Source: Collimonas fungivorans Ter331 (GTDB lineage Bacteria; Pseudomonadota; Gammaproteobacteria; Burkholderiales; Burkholderiaceae_D). From it: DNA of 64,000 nucleotides. Below the pieces are notes generated by a model, which was not told where the DNA came from, made no database searches, and saw nothing but the letters and a program-made list of their open reading frames with translations. The stretch spans positions 3,120,542 to 3,184,541 of the forward strand of contig NC_015856.1 of assembly GCF_000221045.1 (NCBI RefSeq), written 5' to 3'. Position 1 is the stretch's first letter, and each line of letters begins with the position of its first letter. Positions 1 through 12,575 of this stretch are shown in pieces. Made by a program: the position numbers and the translations under genes.

Positions 1-355
1 TCAGGAAAAGCGTGGAAATATCCGCCGGATCGAATGAAAAATCGTGCAGCACGTCGTTAACCACCGCGATCAGCATATTGTCGACCAGTTCGATACGGGT
101 CGAGCGCTGTCCTTCGTGCAATGTCTCGTAGAATTCATCGCCGAGCTCGGCGTGTTTCTTCAGCCACTTCTCGCTGGCGGTGTTGGCCAGGTTGAAGTGC
201 AGCCAGATGAACTGGCCCGGATGCTGGCCGCGCGCAGCCAGCCACTCCTCCGCCTGCTTCGATTCAATGGCCTGCCCTTGCGTGTCCTTGTCGAATAAAT
301 ATCCGCATACCAGGCCGGTCTGATCCGAGCCGTAAGGCAGTGTCACCGTCTGCAT
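1..355 (-). CDS. ZntB/CorA-like divalent cation transporter, N-terminal fragment
   Basis: The minus strand encodes 118 codons that run off the left edge of the window, so only the cytoplasmic N-terminal part is present. The residues GLVCGYLFDKD, a W-L-A pair, IWLHFNLAN and SEKWLKKH follow the pattern of the alpha/beta funnel domain of ZntB/CorA-type transporters, which move Zn2+ or Mg2+ across the inner membrane. The diagnostic GxN motif and the two C-terminal membrane helices lie outside the window. The ATG at 355 is preferred because GGGGGA lies just upstream; an in-frame ATG at 367 has no such site. Zinc versus magnesium cannot be decided from this fragment. Confidence 0.62.
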   Translation of the reverse strand, partial: MQTVTLPYGSDQTGLVCGYLFDKDTQGQAIESKQAEEWLAARGQHPGQFIWLHFNLANTASEKWLKKHAELGDEFYETLHEGQRSTRIELVDNMLIAVVNDVLHDFSFDPADISTLFL

Positions 356-416
356 CGCTTCCCCCATCAACCCAAACGCACAGTTTAGCGCAGGCTGCCG
401 GTGGCTCGCAGGCATT

Positions 417-1076
417 CTAATAAATTCCGGGAATCAGCCGCGATGTACGGGAGCGGTAAGCTTCATAAGCGGCGCCAAACTGGCTGTGCAGCAGCGCCTC
501 TTCGGCGCGCATGCGGGCCAGCAGCGGCGGGATCATGAGCAGCGTGAGCAGCACGCCGAGGCCGGAACGGAATACCAGGGACCAGCCCAGCGAATTTACC
601 AGCAAGCCCAGGTAACTGGGATGGCGGATGACGCCATAGATGCCGTCGGTGACCAGCTCATGCCCCGGCTGGATCGCCACCAGGCCGCTGAAACGGCGAC
701 CGAGAATGAAGACCGGCCCCAGCCTCAGCGCGCCGCCGGCGATGAACAGGACCACGCCAGCCCAGCGCAGCGCGTCGCCGCCGAAGGTCCAGAAGCCGAT
801 GCGGTCGGAATAGGCCGGCAAGTAGGCTTGCAGCAGCCCGATCAGTCCGACGGTAGGGATGATCCAGCGGTTGCCGCGGTCCTCGCGCTCGCCGGAACTC
901 AGGTTGGCGCCGGTGAAAAGCGCCGCGCCGGCCATGACGATCAATGCGGCGGCAGTGACGGACAGCGCCGGCCGCGAGAAAAAGGCGGAAAATCCGCCCT
1001 CGCCTAGAATCGCGAGCCAAAGGTAGGCCAGGCTCGCCGCTATGGTGAAGATCGCCAGTCTGGGTGTGAGCTGCAT
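417..1076 (-). CDS. Isoprenylcysteine carboxyl methyltransferase (ICMT)-like membrane protein
   Basis: This 219-residue protein is hydrophobic, with about five membrane segments. Its C-terminal part has the ICMT/PEMT-like signature: GIYGVIRHPSYLG near residue 145, then EEALL...FGAAYEAYRSR near the C-terminus. The family uses S-adenosylmethionine at the membrane to methylate lipids or small acceptors. Bacterial members are mostly uncharacterised, so the substrate is unknown. A strong ribosome site (AGGGAGG) precedes the ATG at 1076. It lies 65 bp downstream of gltS on the same strand and may be co-transcribed, but no functional link is evident. Confidence 0.8.
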   Translation of the reverse strand: MQLTPRLAIFTIAASLAYLWLAILGEGGFSAFFSRPALSVTAAALIVMAGAALFTGANLSSGEREDRGNRWIIPTVGLIGLLQAYLPAYSDRIGFWTFGGDALRWAGVVLFIAGGALRLGPVFILGRRFSGLVAIQPGHELVTDGIYGVIRHPSYLGLLVNSLGWSLVFRSGLGVLLTLLMIPPLLARMRAEEALLHSQFGAAYEAYRSRTSRLIPGIY

Positions 1077-1141
1077 GAGCGCCTCCCTGATTTGAACCTT
1101 CTTTATTATAGCCAGCCGCAGCCTTGTCCGAGGGCGTCAGC

Positions 1142-2353
1142 CTAGTTGTAGATCGGCAGCGCCAGGAACAGCTTGATGACGATCGCATTGGCGATATCGA
1201 TGAAAAATGCGCTCACCATCGGCACCACCAGGAACGCCAGGTGCGATGGCCCGAAACGGTCGGTCACCGCCTGCATGTTGGCGATCGCGGTCGGCGTCGC
1301 ACCCAGGCCGAAACCGCAATGGCCGGCCGCCAGCACCGCCGCGTCATAGTTCTTGCCCATCAAGCGGAATGTCACGAAAATCGCATAGGCAGCCATCGCT
1401 ACTGCCTGCACCGTCAGGATCAGCAGCACCGGCAGCGCCAGCGAAGCCAGGTCCCACAAGCGCAGGCTCATCAGCGCCATCGCTAGGAACAGGGACAAGC
1501 TGACGTTGCCCAAGACCTGGATGGCGCGCTCGAAAATCTTGTAGCCGACCAGCAGCGATAAACCGTTGCTCAATATGACGCCGACAAACAGCACGCAGAC
1601 AAACGTCGGCAATTCAAACGCGCTGCCATTGAGCTGGTTGGCAATCATGGTGCCGGCGGAAAGGCTGACCGCGATCAGGGCCAGCGCCTCGATGAATGCC
1701 TGCGGCGTGATCAGCTGCACCGCTTTCGGCTGTTCGAAACTCAGCGGCACGCTGTCATCGCTGGTTTTGCCGGTCTCGGCAGACGGCAACTTGACGCGCT
1801 TGACCAGGAACTTGGCCACCGGACCGCCGATCAGGCCGCCCAGGATCAGGCCGAATGTTGCGCAGGCTATGGCAATCTCGGTGGCCGCCGCCAGGCCGTG
1901 GCGCTCGGAAAATACGCGGCCCCAGGCGGCGCCGGTGCCGTGGCCGCCCGACAAAGAAATCGAAGCGCCCAGCAAGCCGATCAAGGGATCGAGGCCCATG
2001 AGTTTCGCCATGCCGATGCCGATGGCGTCCTGCAACACCAGCAGCCCCAGCACCACGCCCAGGAACAGGACCAGGGTGCGGCCGCCGGCTTTCAGGCTGG
2101 CGAGATTGGCGTTCAGGCCGATGGTGGCGAAAAATGCCAGCATCAGCGGCCCTTGCAGGCTGCTGTCGAACTGTACCTGGACGCTGGAAAAGCTGCGCAG
2201 CCCGAACATCAGCAAAGCGACCAGCAAGCCGCCTATCACCGGCTCGGGAATGCTGTAGGCCTTCAACAGCGAGGAAGACGCCACCAGCTTGCGTCCAAGC
2301 AGCAGCACCAGCGATGCCGCTACCAGGGTTTCCAAGGTATCCAGTCTAATCAT
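1142..2353 (-). CDS. gltS: Sodium/glutamate symporter GltS
   Basis: The 403-residue protein is predicted to import glutamate with Na+ through the inner membrane. The whole length is hydrophobic, with ten or more membrane segments. The opening MIRLDTLETLVAASLVLLLG, the SIPEPVIGGLL segment, the glycine-rich SLSGGHGTGAAWG loop near residue 130 and the GHCGFGLGATPTAIANMQ loop near residue 350 are the two inverted-repeat re-entrant motifs of the ESS/GltS family. The length matches the usual 400 residues. GAGAGGAAACAG precedes the ATG. The upstream region is AT-rich. Confidence 0.95.
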   Translation of the reverse strand: MIRLDTLETLVAASLVLLLGRKLVASSSLLKAYSIPEPVIGGLLVALLMFGLRSFSSVQVQFDSSLQGPLMLAFFATIGLNANLASLKAGGRTLVLFLGVVLGLLVLQDAIGIGMAKLMGLDPLIGLLGASISLSGGHGTGAAWGRVFSERHGLAAATEIAIACATFGLILGGLIGGPVAKFLVKRVKLPSAETGKTSDDSVPLSFEQPKAVQLITPQAFIEALALIAVSLSAGTMIANQLNGSAFELPTFVCVLFVGVILSNGLSLLVGYKIFERAIQVLGNVSLSLFLAMALMSLRLWDLASLALPVLLILTVQAVAMAAYAIFVTFRLMGKNYDAAVLAAGHCGFGLGATPTAIANMQAVTDRFGPSHLAFLVVPMVSAFFIDIANAIVIKLFLALPIYN

Positions 2354-2676
2354 CTGTTTCCTCTCATCGTTTGATCAAATGCCAACACAAAGCCGATGTA
2401 CCGAAATGGTTGTCGTGCGTAATTGTGCACTAAATTGTTACCTGATCGTTGCCTGGACAATGTTAATTATGAATGTTTTTATTGTAGGAAAAAACCGACA
2501 AATATTGCCAATTCCAGAATTTTTATCTAACAATCTTTAACAAACTATTGTTTTTTTTGAAAATCAAATTAACATACGAACAATTGGTAAAAAATTAAGC
2601 AAATCGATGCTCTAGAACCCGGAACAAGACCCGGTCGCGGTAGTGTTGCGACGCGTAATTTTGGAAGGCAAGTACA
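2354..2676. other. AT-rich divergent intergenic region
   Basis: The 323-bp gap between gltS (leftward) and a small gene (rightward) is AT-rich with long A and T runs around 2540-2600. It probably holds both promoters. I could not fix a -35/-10 pair with confidence, and I see no gene or RNA here. Confidence 0.4.
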
Positions 2677-2997
2677 GTGAGAACCAAGGATCTTAGTACA
2701 TTACAGACGATTTTCTGTGTCATCGCTCTCGCCCCTGGCATCTGGTATTTCTTCTGCGACGGCATCGAGGTGCTGGCAAGGCAGAATACACGCGCCATCG
2801 ACAGGAACGTGGCGTTCCAGACCGTTGCCCAGTATCACATCGCCAAACGCAGCGGACTGGCAAGGGTCGCCTGTGCCCAGGCGGCTGCGGCATCGACTTC
2901 GTTTCTGCGGGCGAACGATGAAAAAGACTATGAACAGTGGAAAAACACCGAGAGGTCGGACTGCAAGATCGCCGGTATAGAAATGGCGTCCAATTAG
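2677..2997 (+). CDS. Small protein of unknown function with one N-terminal membrane helix
   Basis: This 106-residue protein starts at a GTG at 2677, supported by GGAAGG about 8 bases upstream. Residues 9-27 (LQTIFCVIALAPGIWYFF) form a likely membrane anchor. The rest is polar and contains two cysteines (VACAQ, SDCKI). I recognise no family. It stands alone between gltS and a gene-poor stretch. A signal-anchor topology with the C-terminus in the periplasm is likely but not proven. Confidence 0.5.
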   Translation: MRTKDLSTLQTIFCVIALAPGIWYFFCDGIEVLARQNTRAIDRNVAFQTVAQYHIAKRSGLARVACAQAAAASTSFLRANDEKDYEQWKNTERSDCKIAGIEMASN

Positions 2998-3135
2998 CAC
3001 GAAAGCCAGGATGTGCGGTTTCGGCTATAACCGCTTGTTAATGTGAAATCGGCCTCGATGCCGCCCCCCAGACTAGCGCCGCCGCCGTCGTTAAGCGATA
3101 CAGTCTTGCCCCCTCCTCCCAAGTCGCGCCGTTGA

Positions 3136-3450
3136 TCAGCGGTCCTGCGGTTCTGGCTCATGCAGCCAAGTCCGCCTGCGTATGCAGCAGGCCGGATGAA
3201 CGAATGCAGTGCTGGCCGGGGTTGCAGTGGGTTCCGGTGAGGTTTCCGGTGTGATGGGCGTTTCTGGCATTGTGATTGTGACCGGCAGCGTGCCGGGACA
3301 TGCAGGTGCGGCTGGCATCACTGCCGGCGCGGGTGCGGCGGGCGTAGCGCTTGTACCGCCAACGCTTGTCACCGGCGGCAGGTCGCCGCCGTTGCCGCAC
3401 CTCGCCAGCAGCAGGGCTCCCAGGCTGGAAATAAAATGATGGCGCGATAT
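3136..3450 (-). pseudogene. Degraded lipoprotein leader plus Pro/Thr-rich linker
   Basis: On the minus strand an open frame reads ISSLGALLLARCGNGGD, a lipoprotein-like signal with an imperfect lipobox (LARC). It is followed by a linker of Ala/Pro/Thr repeats (TPETSPEPTATPAS). The frame then stops with no catalytic domain, and no good start codon is found upstream. The layout (lipobox, then low-complexity linker) matches the intact secreted enzymes beginning at 21969, 32840 and 33403. I interpret it as the front end of a lost member of that group. No gene was otherwise seen from 3000 to 3609. Confidence 0.35.
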
Positions 3451-3609
3451 GGCTTCGATATATTGTTCGAGACCGGCTCCTTTATCCGCTTCTGGTTTAT
3501 TTACAGGTTTTACTTTTCAACGACATATCCTTCTTGCACCATGAACCACTTGAGAAAGTGCCGTCGGGTTATTTGACGCAGAGGGTACGAGAAGTTGACC
3601 GGGCACTCG

Positions 3610-3999
3610 TCAAGAGTGCATGAATCCGCTCTTTGGCCGATCCCGGCGACTTCCCGCGGAGATCAGATAGTTGCAAAGCCATTCATAATGCACCTGAATT
3701 TCGGCAAGCATGCCGGCATATTGGTTTTCAATATCGCGAAGCAACTGGCAAGCCCTTTCGCGCATGGAATTTTCCATGTCGCCATGCTTTTCCAGCGCGT
3801 CGACAATGGCGTCGGCAACCCTGTCGTAGAACTGCAATTGATGCTGATCGCCGCAAATGCTCTCCCACTCTTCGCGAAATATCGTATCAAAAGTCAAGCT
3901 CTCGATAAATCGCGCGGCGCTGGTAGTTTCGTCCAGGTTGAAAGAACGCAGTATTTGCGCTATCAACAGGGCATCGTCATCTGAAATTTTCTCCGCCAT
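3610..3999 (-). CDS. Hypothetical 129-residue protein
   Basis: The protein begins MAEKISDDDALLIAQILRSF and is predicted to be mostly alpha-helical and acidic, without signal peptide or membrane helices. The minus-strand frame is chosen over the overlapping plus-strand frame because AAAGGAG lies 7 bases before its ATG and its composition is that of a soluble protein. It contains a single cysteine (ESICGDQ) and an aromatic-rich tail (HYEWLCNYLIS). I do not recognise a family. It is isolated, with its promoter presumably in 4000-4100. Confidence 0.55.
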   Translation of the reverse strand: MAEKISDDDALLIAQILRSFNLDETTSAARFIESLTFDTIFREEWESICGDQHQLQFYDRVADAIVDALEKHGDMENSMRERACQLLRDIENQYAGMLAEIQVHYEWLCNYLISAGSRRDRPKSGFMHS

Positions 4000-4018
4000 G
4001 TCAGCTCTCCTTTAATAT

Positions 4019-4457
4019 CGACTCTATCGATAGATCCTCGGTACTTATAGTGAGCAATGCAAAAAGCGATTCCAATCAGGGAATCCTGAAATTTGGGTAA
4101 GCATTTCCTTCATACCAGGGGCAGCGCACCAACTTCCCATTCCCAAAAACAACAACATTAGCGACAGTTGCCCCCTATCAACTCTCACGATCGGCCGCCC
4201 CACAGTTCGCGTAGGGAATTCCTGACAAGCCGCTTCCTGGATCCCACGCAAATATCAAGATCCCCTGATACCGCAATTCCCGTGTATTGCCTACTCTTGT
4301 CGCAAGTCGCCGATAAAAAAAGAGATGCCTCGCAAGGCTCCATTCATGCAGCAAACCAGGGTCCAATGATCCGGCGCATCTTCAAGAGGAAATACCATGC
4401 CGCATTCGCCATTAAGAAATATTCCGGGATTCGCGTTGATTTGCAACAATCGGCACG
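4019..4457. other. Intergenic region upstream of the GTPase/Roadblock cassette
   Basis: No convincing gene is present in these roughly 440 bases; the small open frames lack ribosome sites and coding character. The region probably contains the promoters of the leftward gene at 3999 and of the rightward cassette at 4464. Confidence 0.35.
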
Positions 4458-4463
4458 GTGTCC

Positions 4464-5162
4464 ATGATGCGTAAGACAACCTTCATTTCTGTCAAATATC
4501 TGGCTCAAAAAGAACTTCTGCGTTACGAACTCTTGATGCAGATAGCCGATGAAAAGACAGTGTTCCGCTGGATTTCGTCCGATCTCAAATTTGCCTCGGT
4601 AGTGCTGCTGGATCCCGCCATCTTCAAATCCCGTGAGGCGCTGCCGGCAAGCTGCATCTGCATCTGGATTTCCGACTCCGCCGTTCCCGCGGCCAAAAAA
4701 CACGACATGATCTTGCCGCTCAGCTTTCGCCTGCCGGACCTGATCAGCGTGCTGGACCGGGCGGCCTTGCGCATACTGGACATGAAGACTGAGCAGATCT
4801 GTCCCGGCGACGTAACCGATCCTTTTTATCACAGAACTTACCGAATCTCGAAATGGACCCAGCTGGAGCACAGTCTTTCAGCTATCCGGTTTCAGAAAAT
4901 CCTTGCAATCATGACCAAGCAATCCATCAACTGGCATTGGCTGCTTGCATACGGCGGGCTGACAGAGCGTGATGCTTATCTGTTTCTTGATGAACTAAGA
5001 AAGAGGAATGTGCTTATCGAAAGAATGAAATTGCCGGTCTCCCATGAAACTTCGCGCGTGACGTATGCAGACCAAAAGGAAAGCGGCGTCGGAATGTTTG
5101 TAAAGAAAATCAATCAATGGCTGGGCCGGAGCCGTTTGCAAGAACTGGAGAGAACGCCATAG
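4464..5162 (+). CDS. Unknown protein with C-terminal winged-helix-like segment, first gene of a GTPase/Roadblock cassette
   Basis: This protein of about 232 residues has no signal peptide. The first half (LLMQIADEKTVFRWISSDLK) is unassigned. Residues around 145-185 (QKILAIMTKQSINWHWLL, then AYGGLTERDAYLFLDELRKR) look like a winged-helix unit. Its stop codon overlaps the GTG start of the GTPase gene (TAGTG at 5160-5164), so the two are translationally coupled. By position it resembles the DUF742-type partner of actinobacterial conservons, but I see no clear sequence match. The start could also be the GTG at 4458. Confidence 0.6.
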   Translation: MMRKTTFISVKYLAQKELLRYELLMQIADEKTVFRWISSDLKFASVVLLDPAIFKSREALPASCICIWISDSAVPAAKKHDMILPLSFRLPDLISVLDRAALRILDMKTEQICPGDVTDPFYHRTYRISKWTQLEHSLSAIRFQKILAIMTKQSINWHWLLAYGGLTERDAYLFLDELRKRNVLIERMKLPVSHETSRVTYADQKESGVGMFVKKINQWLGRSRLQELERTP

Positions 5163-5686
5163 TGTGCATACTTAGAATCGTCCTGCTGGGACCGATGGGC
5201 ATAGGAAAAACGACGGCAATCCGCTCCTTGTGCGGCGACCTGATGGTCGATTGCGACGTTCCCAACATGGATCCTGCTTCGTCAGAAAAAACAAGTACGA
5301 CCGTGGGGGCAGACTTCGGCGTCGTCGACCTGGATGGCGGCGAGCAGCTGCATATCTACGGCAGCCCGGGACAGGACCGTTTCGATTTCATGCGCGGCTG
5401 GCTGCTCTCCATGGCAATCGGCGTGGTCGTCATGATCGACGCCAACGAAGCGGATGCCGTGCGGACGACGGAACGCTATCTGCAGACCGTCTTTGAAATT
5501 TCCGAAACCATGCCATGCATGCTGCTGCTGGCGCGCCCGATCAGTCCTGAGGCAAGCAACCGCTTCGCGTCGGAGCTGACCGCAGCGCTCGGTATCGCCG
5601 TACCCATGATCACCGTGGACGTACGCGAAAAATCGCAGATGCTGGACGCCCTGGATATATTTTCTTCGTTGCTGATAACAATATGA
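5162..5686 (+). CDS. Small Ras-like GTPase (COG2229/CvnD type)
   Basis: The 174-residue protein has a P-loop GPMGIGKTT near residue 10, a switch I threonine region TTVGADFG, and a G3 motif GSPGQDRFDFM in place of the usual DxxGQ. This is the pattern of the bacterial COG2229 GTPases found with Roadblock proteins. The usual NKxD specificity motif is missing; LLLARPIS stands in its place. It presumably switches a signalling complex between GTP and GDP states. The GTG at 5162 is chosen because GGAGAG lies upstream and it overlaps the previous stop. Its own end overlaps the next gene by ATGA. Confidence 0.82.
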   Translation: MCILRIVLLGPMGIGKTTAIRSLCGDLMVDCDVPNMDPASSEKTSTTVGADFGVVDLDGGEQLHIYGSPGQDRFDFMRGWLLSMAIGVVVMIDANEADAVRTTERYLQTVFEISETMPCMLLLARPISPEASNRFASELTAALGIAVPMITVDVREKSQMLDALDIFSSLLITI

Positions 5687-6093
5687 CTTCACATAAAGCA
5701 AATTTCGCCCCTGCATCGCTGGCAGCCCATCATGTATTCAATCAGCTCGGCTTGTCCCAGCACGGCATATCCACGGTGGTCATGACCACGCTTGACGGAC
5801 AGGAAATCGCTATCTACGATCCGGGGCAGAAATTCAATGCCATCCGCCTCTCGGCAATGACCAGTTCGCTGATTGCCATCGCGCGTTCAGTCGGCAAGGA
5901 AGTGGACTTCGACGGCTGCGATCGCCTGATGCTTGAAACCCCGGCGGGGAAAATCATTTTCCGGCCGGTCGGCAATCAATATCCCTATCTGCTGTGCGTG
6001 GTGGTCAACCGCGACGCCATCCTGGGTCACACGATATGGACGGTCGACAAGATCGTCAGCAATTTCATCCAGCGGATAAGCATGGATCAATAA
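5683..6093 (+). CDS. Roadblock/LC7-like protein 1
   Basis: The 136-residue soluble protein shows the Roadblock layout of alternating strand and helix: ISTVVMTTLDGQEIAIYD, then a long helix LSAMTSSLIAIARSVGKE, then DRLMLETPAGKIIFRPV and YLLCVVVNRDAILG. Such domains dimerise and act as GTPase-activating or scaffold partners of MglA/CvnD-type GTPases. The start overlaps the GTPase stop by ATGA, giving tight co-expression. It differs strongly from the second Roadblock protein at 6182, suggesting two non-redundant partners. Confidence 0.72.
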   Translation: MTSHKANFAPASLAAHHVFNQLGLSQHGISTVVMTTLDGQEIAIYDPGQKFNAIRLSAMTSSLIAIARSVGKEVDFDGCDRLMLETPAGKIIFRPVGNQYPYLLCVVVNRDAILGHTIWTVDKIVSNFIQRISMDQ

Positions 6094-6181
6094 TTAGTTT
6101 CACCCATCACCGAAGTTGGTCGGCCGGCGGTGATGTTTCTGTTTCATCCAACGCCGCTATTCATATAAACAGGGAAAAAAC

Positions 6182-6541
6182 ATGAGTAACATCAATGTCA
6201 TCGTTGACACATTACTGAAAATCGACGGCGCGCAGGCAGCTGCAGTCGTCGATAGCAACAGCGGGATGGTTCTGGGATCCGGCGGTACCGGCGTCGATCT
6301 CGAGCTGGCGGCAGCCGGCAATACAGAGGTAGTGCGCGCCAAGATGAAAACCATAAAAAGCCTTGGCCTGAACGACGTTATCGAAGATATCCTGATTACC
6401 CTCGGCAAGCAATACCACATCCTGCGCCCGATAGAGAAGTACGAAGGCCTGTTCATCTATGTGGTGCTCGACAAAAACAAAGCCAACCTGGCGCTGGCGC
6501 GCCGCAAAGTACTGGAAGTAGAACAAGCGCTCGAGATATAA
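6182..6541 (+). CDS. Roadblock/LC7 domain protein 2
   Basis: This 119-residue protein is a whole Roadblock/LC7 domain. It has MSNINVIVDTLLKIDGAQAA, the strand AAVVDSNSGMVLGSGG, the helix ELAAAGNTEVVRAKMKTIKS, and ILITLGKQYHILRPI, ending with YEGLFIYVVLDKNKANLALAR. It lies 88 bp after the first Roadblock gene, preceded by a purine-rich site (AGGGAAAAAAC). With the upstream GTPase it forms a small-G-protein module; the input and output are not visible in the window. Confidence 0.85.
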   Translation: MSNINVIVDTLLKIDGAQAAAVVDSNSGMVLGSGGTGVDLELAAAGNTEVVRAKMKTIKSLGLNDVIEDILITLGKQYHILRPIEKYEGLFIYVVLDKNKANLALARRKVLEVEQALEI

Positions 6542-6614
6542 CTACGTCTGGCAGGCGGACAATGATCCCAAGGTCAGGACGTAACGAAAACGTCCTCGCC
6601 TCGGGTGAAATTCC

Positions 6615-7526
6615 TCAGTCGTTGATTTTATCGGTAGGGTAAAGAATCGCATCCCGCAGCAGGTATCCCATCGGCATGTTCATGCTCTTGCCGCGCGGCG
6701 GAATCGGACTCATGAACCATTTGCTATAGATCTTCCGAAAATCGCCGTCATTCTGCATATTCGCCATTTGCCGGTCAACCGCTGCCTTGAACTCCGCATC
6801 GTCTTTGGTCAGCATGATAGCGTAGGGTTCTACCGAGAGCGGATCGCCGACGATCGCGAATTCTTCGGGATGCATCATATTCGCGCGAAGGCCGTACAGG
6901 ATAACGTCGTCCATCACGAACGCAGCGACCTGCCCCTTTTCCAGCATGCTGAACGATTCGGCGTGATCGGTTCCGTCAACCAGGTTCAGGGCTAGCACTC
7001 TCACCTTGTTTCTGTCGTTTAATAACTTGACAGTAGTGGTCCCCTTGGTTGTCACGACTTCTTTTCCGCGCAAATTTGCCCAGTTCTTGATGCCCGAATC
7101 CGTGCGCACCGCCATCCGTACGCCGGCAAAGAAATGCGGGACGGTAAACGCCACCTGCTTGCGGCGCTCGGCGTTATTGGTGGTGGTGCCGCATTCCAGG
7201 TCAGCCTGGCCGCTTGCAATGGCATTTATGCGAGTGGAAGGCGTCACAGCCATATATGCCACTTTCAACTGCGGCAGTTTCAATTCCTGCCGTATGCCTT
7301 CGATGATTTTCGAGCATAGGTCGATGGTAAAGCCAATCGGCTTCTTGTCCGCATCAAGGTATGAGAACGGCGCCGTGGTTTCCCGATAGGCGACCGTGAC
7401 AGTCTGGGTATCTCGGATCTTGGCCATGGTGGCGCCGGCGATCGCCTCCGGGGAAAACAGCAAGGAACTTAGCAACATCGTTCCAAAAAGAGAATATCCC
7501 GCCCGCAGAAAACCGTCAGTGTGCAT
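6615..7526 (-). CDS. Periplasmic amino-acid-type substrate-binding protein (GltI-like)
   Basis: The 303-residue protein is a family 3 solute-binding protein. It has a signal peptide ending near AIAGA, then VTVAYRETTAPFSYLDADKKPIG and GFTIDLCSKIIEGI. The ligand-anchoring RINAIASGQADLECGTTTNN follows, and later DGTDHAESFSMLEKGQVAAFVMDD. This pattern is typical of glutamate/aspartate-binding proteins. The ATG at 7526 is preferred to 7577 because it directly precedes the signal peptide and has CGAGGCG upstream. No permease or ATPase genes are adjacent, so it is an orphan component. gltS at 1142 is not part of the same system. Confidence 0.85.
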   Translation of the reverse strand: MHTDGFLRAGYSLFGTMLLSSLLFSPEAIAGATMAKIRDTQTVTVAYRETTAPFSYLDADKKPIGFTIDLCSKIIEGIRQELKLPQLKVAYMAVTPSTRINAIASGQADLECGTTTNNAERRKQVAFTVPHFFAGVRMAVRTDSGIKNWANLRGKEVVTTKGTTTVKLLNDRNKVRVLALNLVDGTDHAESFSMLEKGQVAAFVMDDVILYGLRANMMHPEEFAIVGDPLSVEPYAIMLTKDDAEFKAAVDRQMANMQNDGDFRKIYSKWFMSPIPPRGKSMNMPMGYLLRDAILYPTDKIND

Positions 7527-7685
7527 TGAATCGCCTCGTTGTGAGAAAAGAAGAATGCGAAATCCTGGAAAACGCATTTGGCAGCCATTGCGCCGCCATC
7601 AGGATAATCAGAGCTTGGCTGAAGGTATATCGGGAGATCCTGATCTTGATGTAGGGATAAAAGCCCCTGGAATCCAGCGCCTAGG

Positions 7686-7970
7686 CTATCTCGCAGCGCT
7701 GTCAGTTTGTCGCGAAAAAAATTCCCGGCCCCTGTCGATGGCGAGGGCGCCGTAAATAAAAAAAGCAACTAGCCCGATGCCGCATAAACCACTCAACAAA
7801 GTCAGGTCAGGGCTCCACGTTTCTCGGTCCAGGCGAAACACGATAAGAGCCGCTAGTGTGGCTCCCATCAATATACCCAGGACGCTTCCCACCGCCAAAT
7901 CGCTCACTCTCAGATGACTATTTTGCGACCGTATGAATTGCCAAATATCGTTGAACCTGAACGTTACCAT
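7686..7970 (-). CDS. Small membrane protein of unknown function (two helices)
   Basis: The 94-residue protein has two membrane segments, VGSVLGILMGATLAALIVF near residues 26-46 and LTLLSGLCGIGLVAFFIYGAL near 56-78. Charged ends flank them. GAGGATGAG precedes the ATG. It lies between the last gene of the pilus operon and the binding-protein gene on the same strand, 62 bp after the TonB-like gene. I do not recognise a family. It could be the distal gene of the pilus operon. Confidence 0.5.
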   Translation of the reverse strand: MVTFRFNDIWQFIRSQNSHLRVSDLAVGSVLGILMGATLAALIVFRLDRETWSPDLTLLSGLCGIGLVAFFIYGALAIDRGREFFSRQTDSAAR

Positions 7971-8032
7971 CTCATCCTCACCTGTAGATTTTCGTTTTCT
8001 TCCTGCACTGCTCTTGTCCTTCTCTTGCCCTT

Positions 8033-8682
8033 CTACTCGGACGCGCCGTTCTGTTCCGGACCGATATGGAATTCCAGGTCCTGGTACGAATTTACATCCG
8101 CCCCCGCCAACCTGGCCGGCATGAAAGACGTATGGCGCAACATCGTTTCGATTCGCTCCAGCGCTTGCTGGTCATCGTCAAGGGCTTGCAATTTATCGAT
8201 AGCGGTCACCACGCCGCTGGCGTCGATATATAGGCGCACGCGGATCGGCACCCCTGAGACCGCAACGCCTGCCAGCAAATCCGGATCCGGCGCGCTGAAT
8301 GGCAAGGCGCCCTTGTCTACTTCCTGCGGTCCGTAGAATATCGGAGCCTGTGGCACGGATGCAGGTGTTTCGATCGCATTGCGCTGCTGAGGCGGTCTAG
8401 CGGACTGGGTTTCATCCAATAGCGATTTCCTTGCAATTGATGGCGGCGCACCTGCGGCGACGGGAGAGACCATCGCAATAAGCTGCACCTCGATGCCTTT
8501 CTCCTGCCCCGTAGCGGCGAGCGCCGACGATAATCCGGCCAGATTGCTCTGATGCCACCAAAGCATCATTAGCGACATGTGGAACGCTATCGATGCCGCA
8601 ACGCCAAGCAAGCGATGCATATCGCTTACGCCACGCGAATCTGCCGCGCGCGGCCAGTCTCGAGAAGGTATTGCGGAAAACA

Positions 8683-8683
<1 letters not shown>
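8033..8683 (-). CDS. TonB C-terminal-like protein at the end of the pilus operon
   Basis: This 216-residue protein has one N-terminal membrane helix (GVAASIAFHMSLMMLWW near residue 27), a proline-rich middle, and a C-terminal segment. That segment, VPIRVRLYIDASGVVTAIDK, then MLRHTSFMPARLAGADV, resembles the TonB/TolA C-terminal fold. Its start overlaps the pilY1 stop (TGATG), so the two are translationally coupled. TonB-like proteins usually transmit inner-membrane energy to outer-membrane partners. Its role beside PilY1 is unknown. Confidence 0.62.
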
Positions 8684-12516
<3,833 letters not shown>

Positions 12517-12575
12517 GTACTGATGCTCCTGTTTATGCCGAATAGGTAAAAATGCGCCCGCCGGCCGCCTGCACT

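Noticed and set aside
486-1007. Long plus-strand open frame of 173 codons
   Set aside because: It is the antisense shadow of the ICMT-like gene, Gln/Arg-rich without homology or ribosome site.
3595-3984. Plus-strand frame of 129 codons opposite the hypothetical gene at 3610
   Set aside because: The minus-strand gene has a clear ribosome site and normal protein composition; the plus frame has neither.
6576-6596. Hairpin AGGACGT/ACGTCCT after the Roadblock gene as terminator
   Set aside because: The stem is only 7 bp and no T-run follows, so it was not called.
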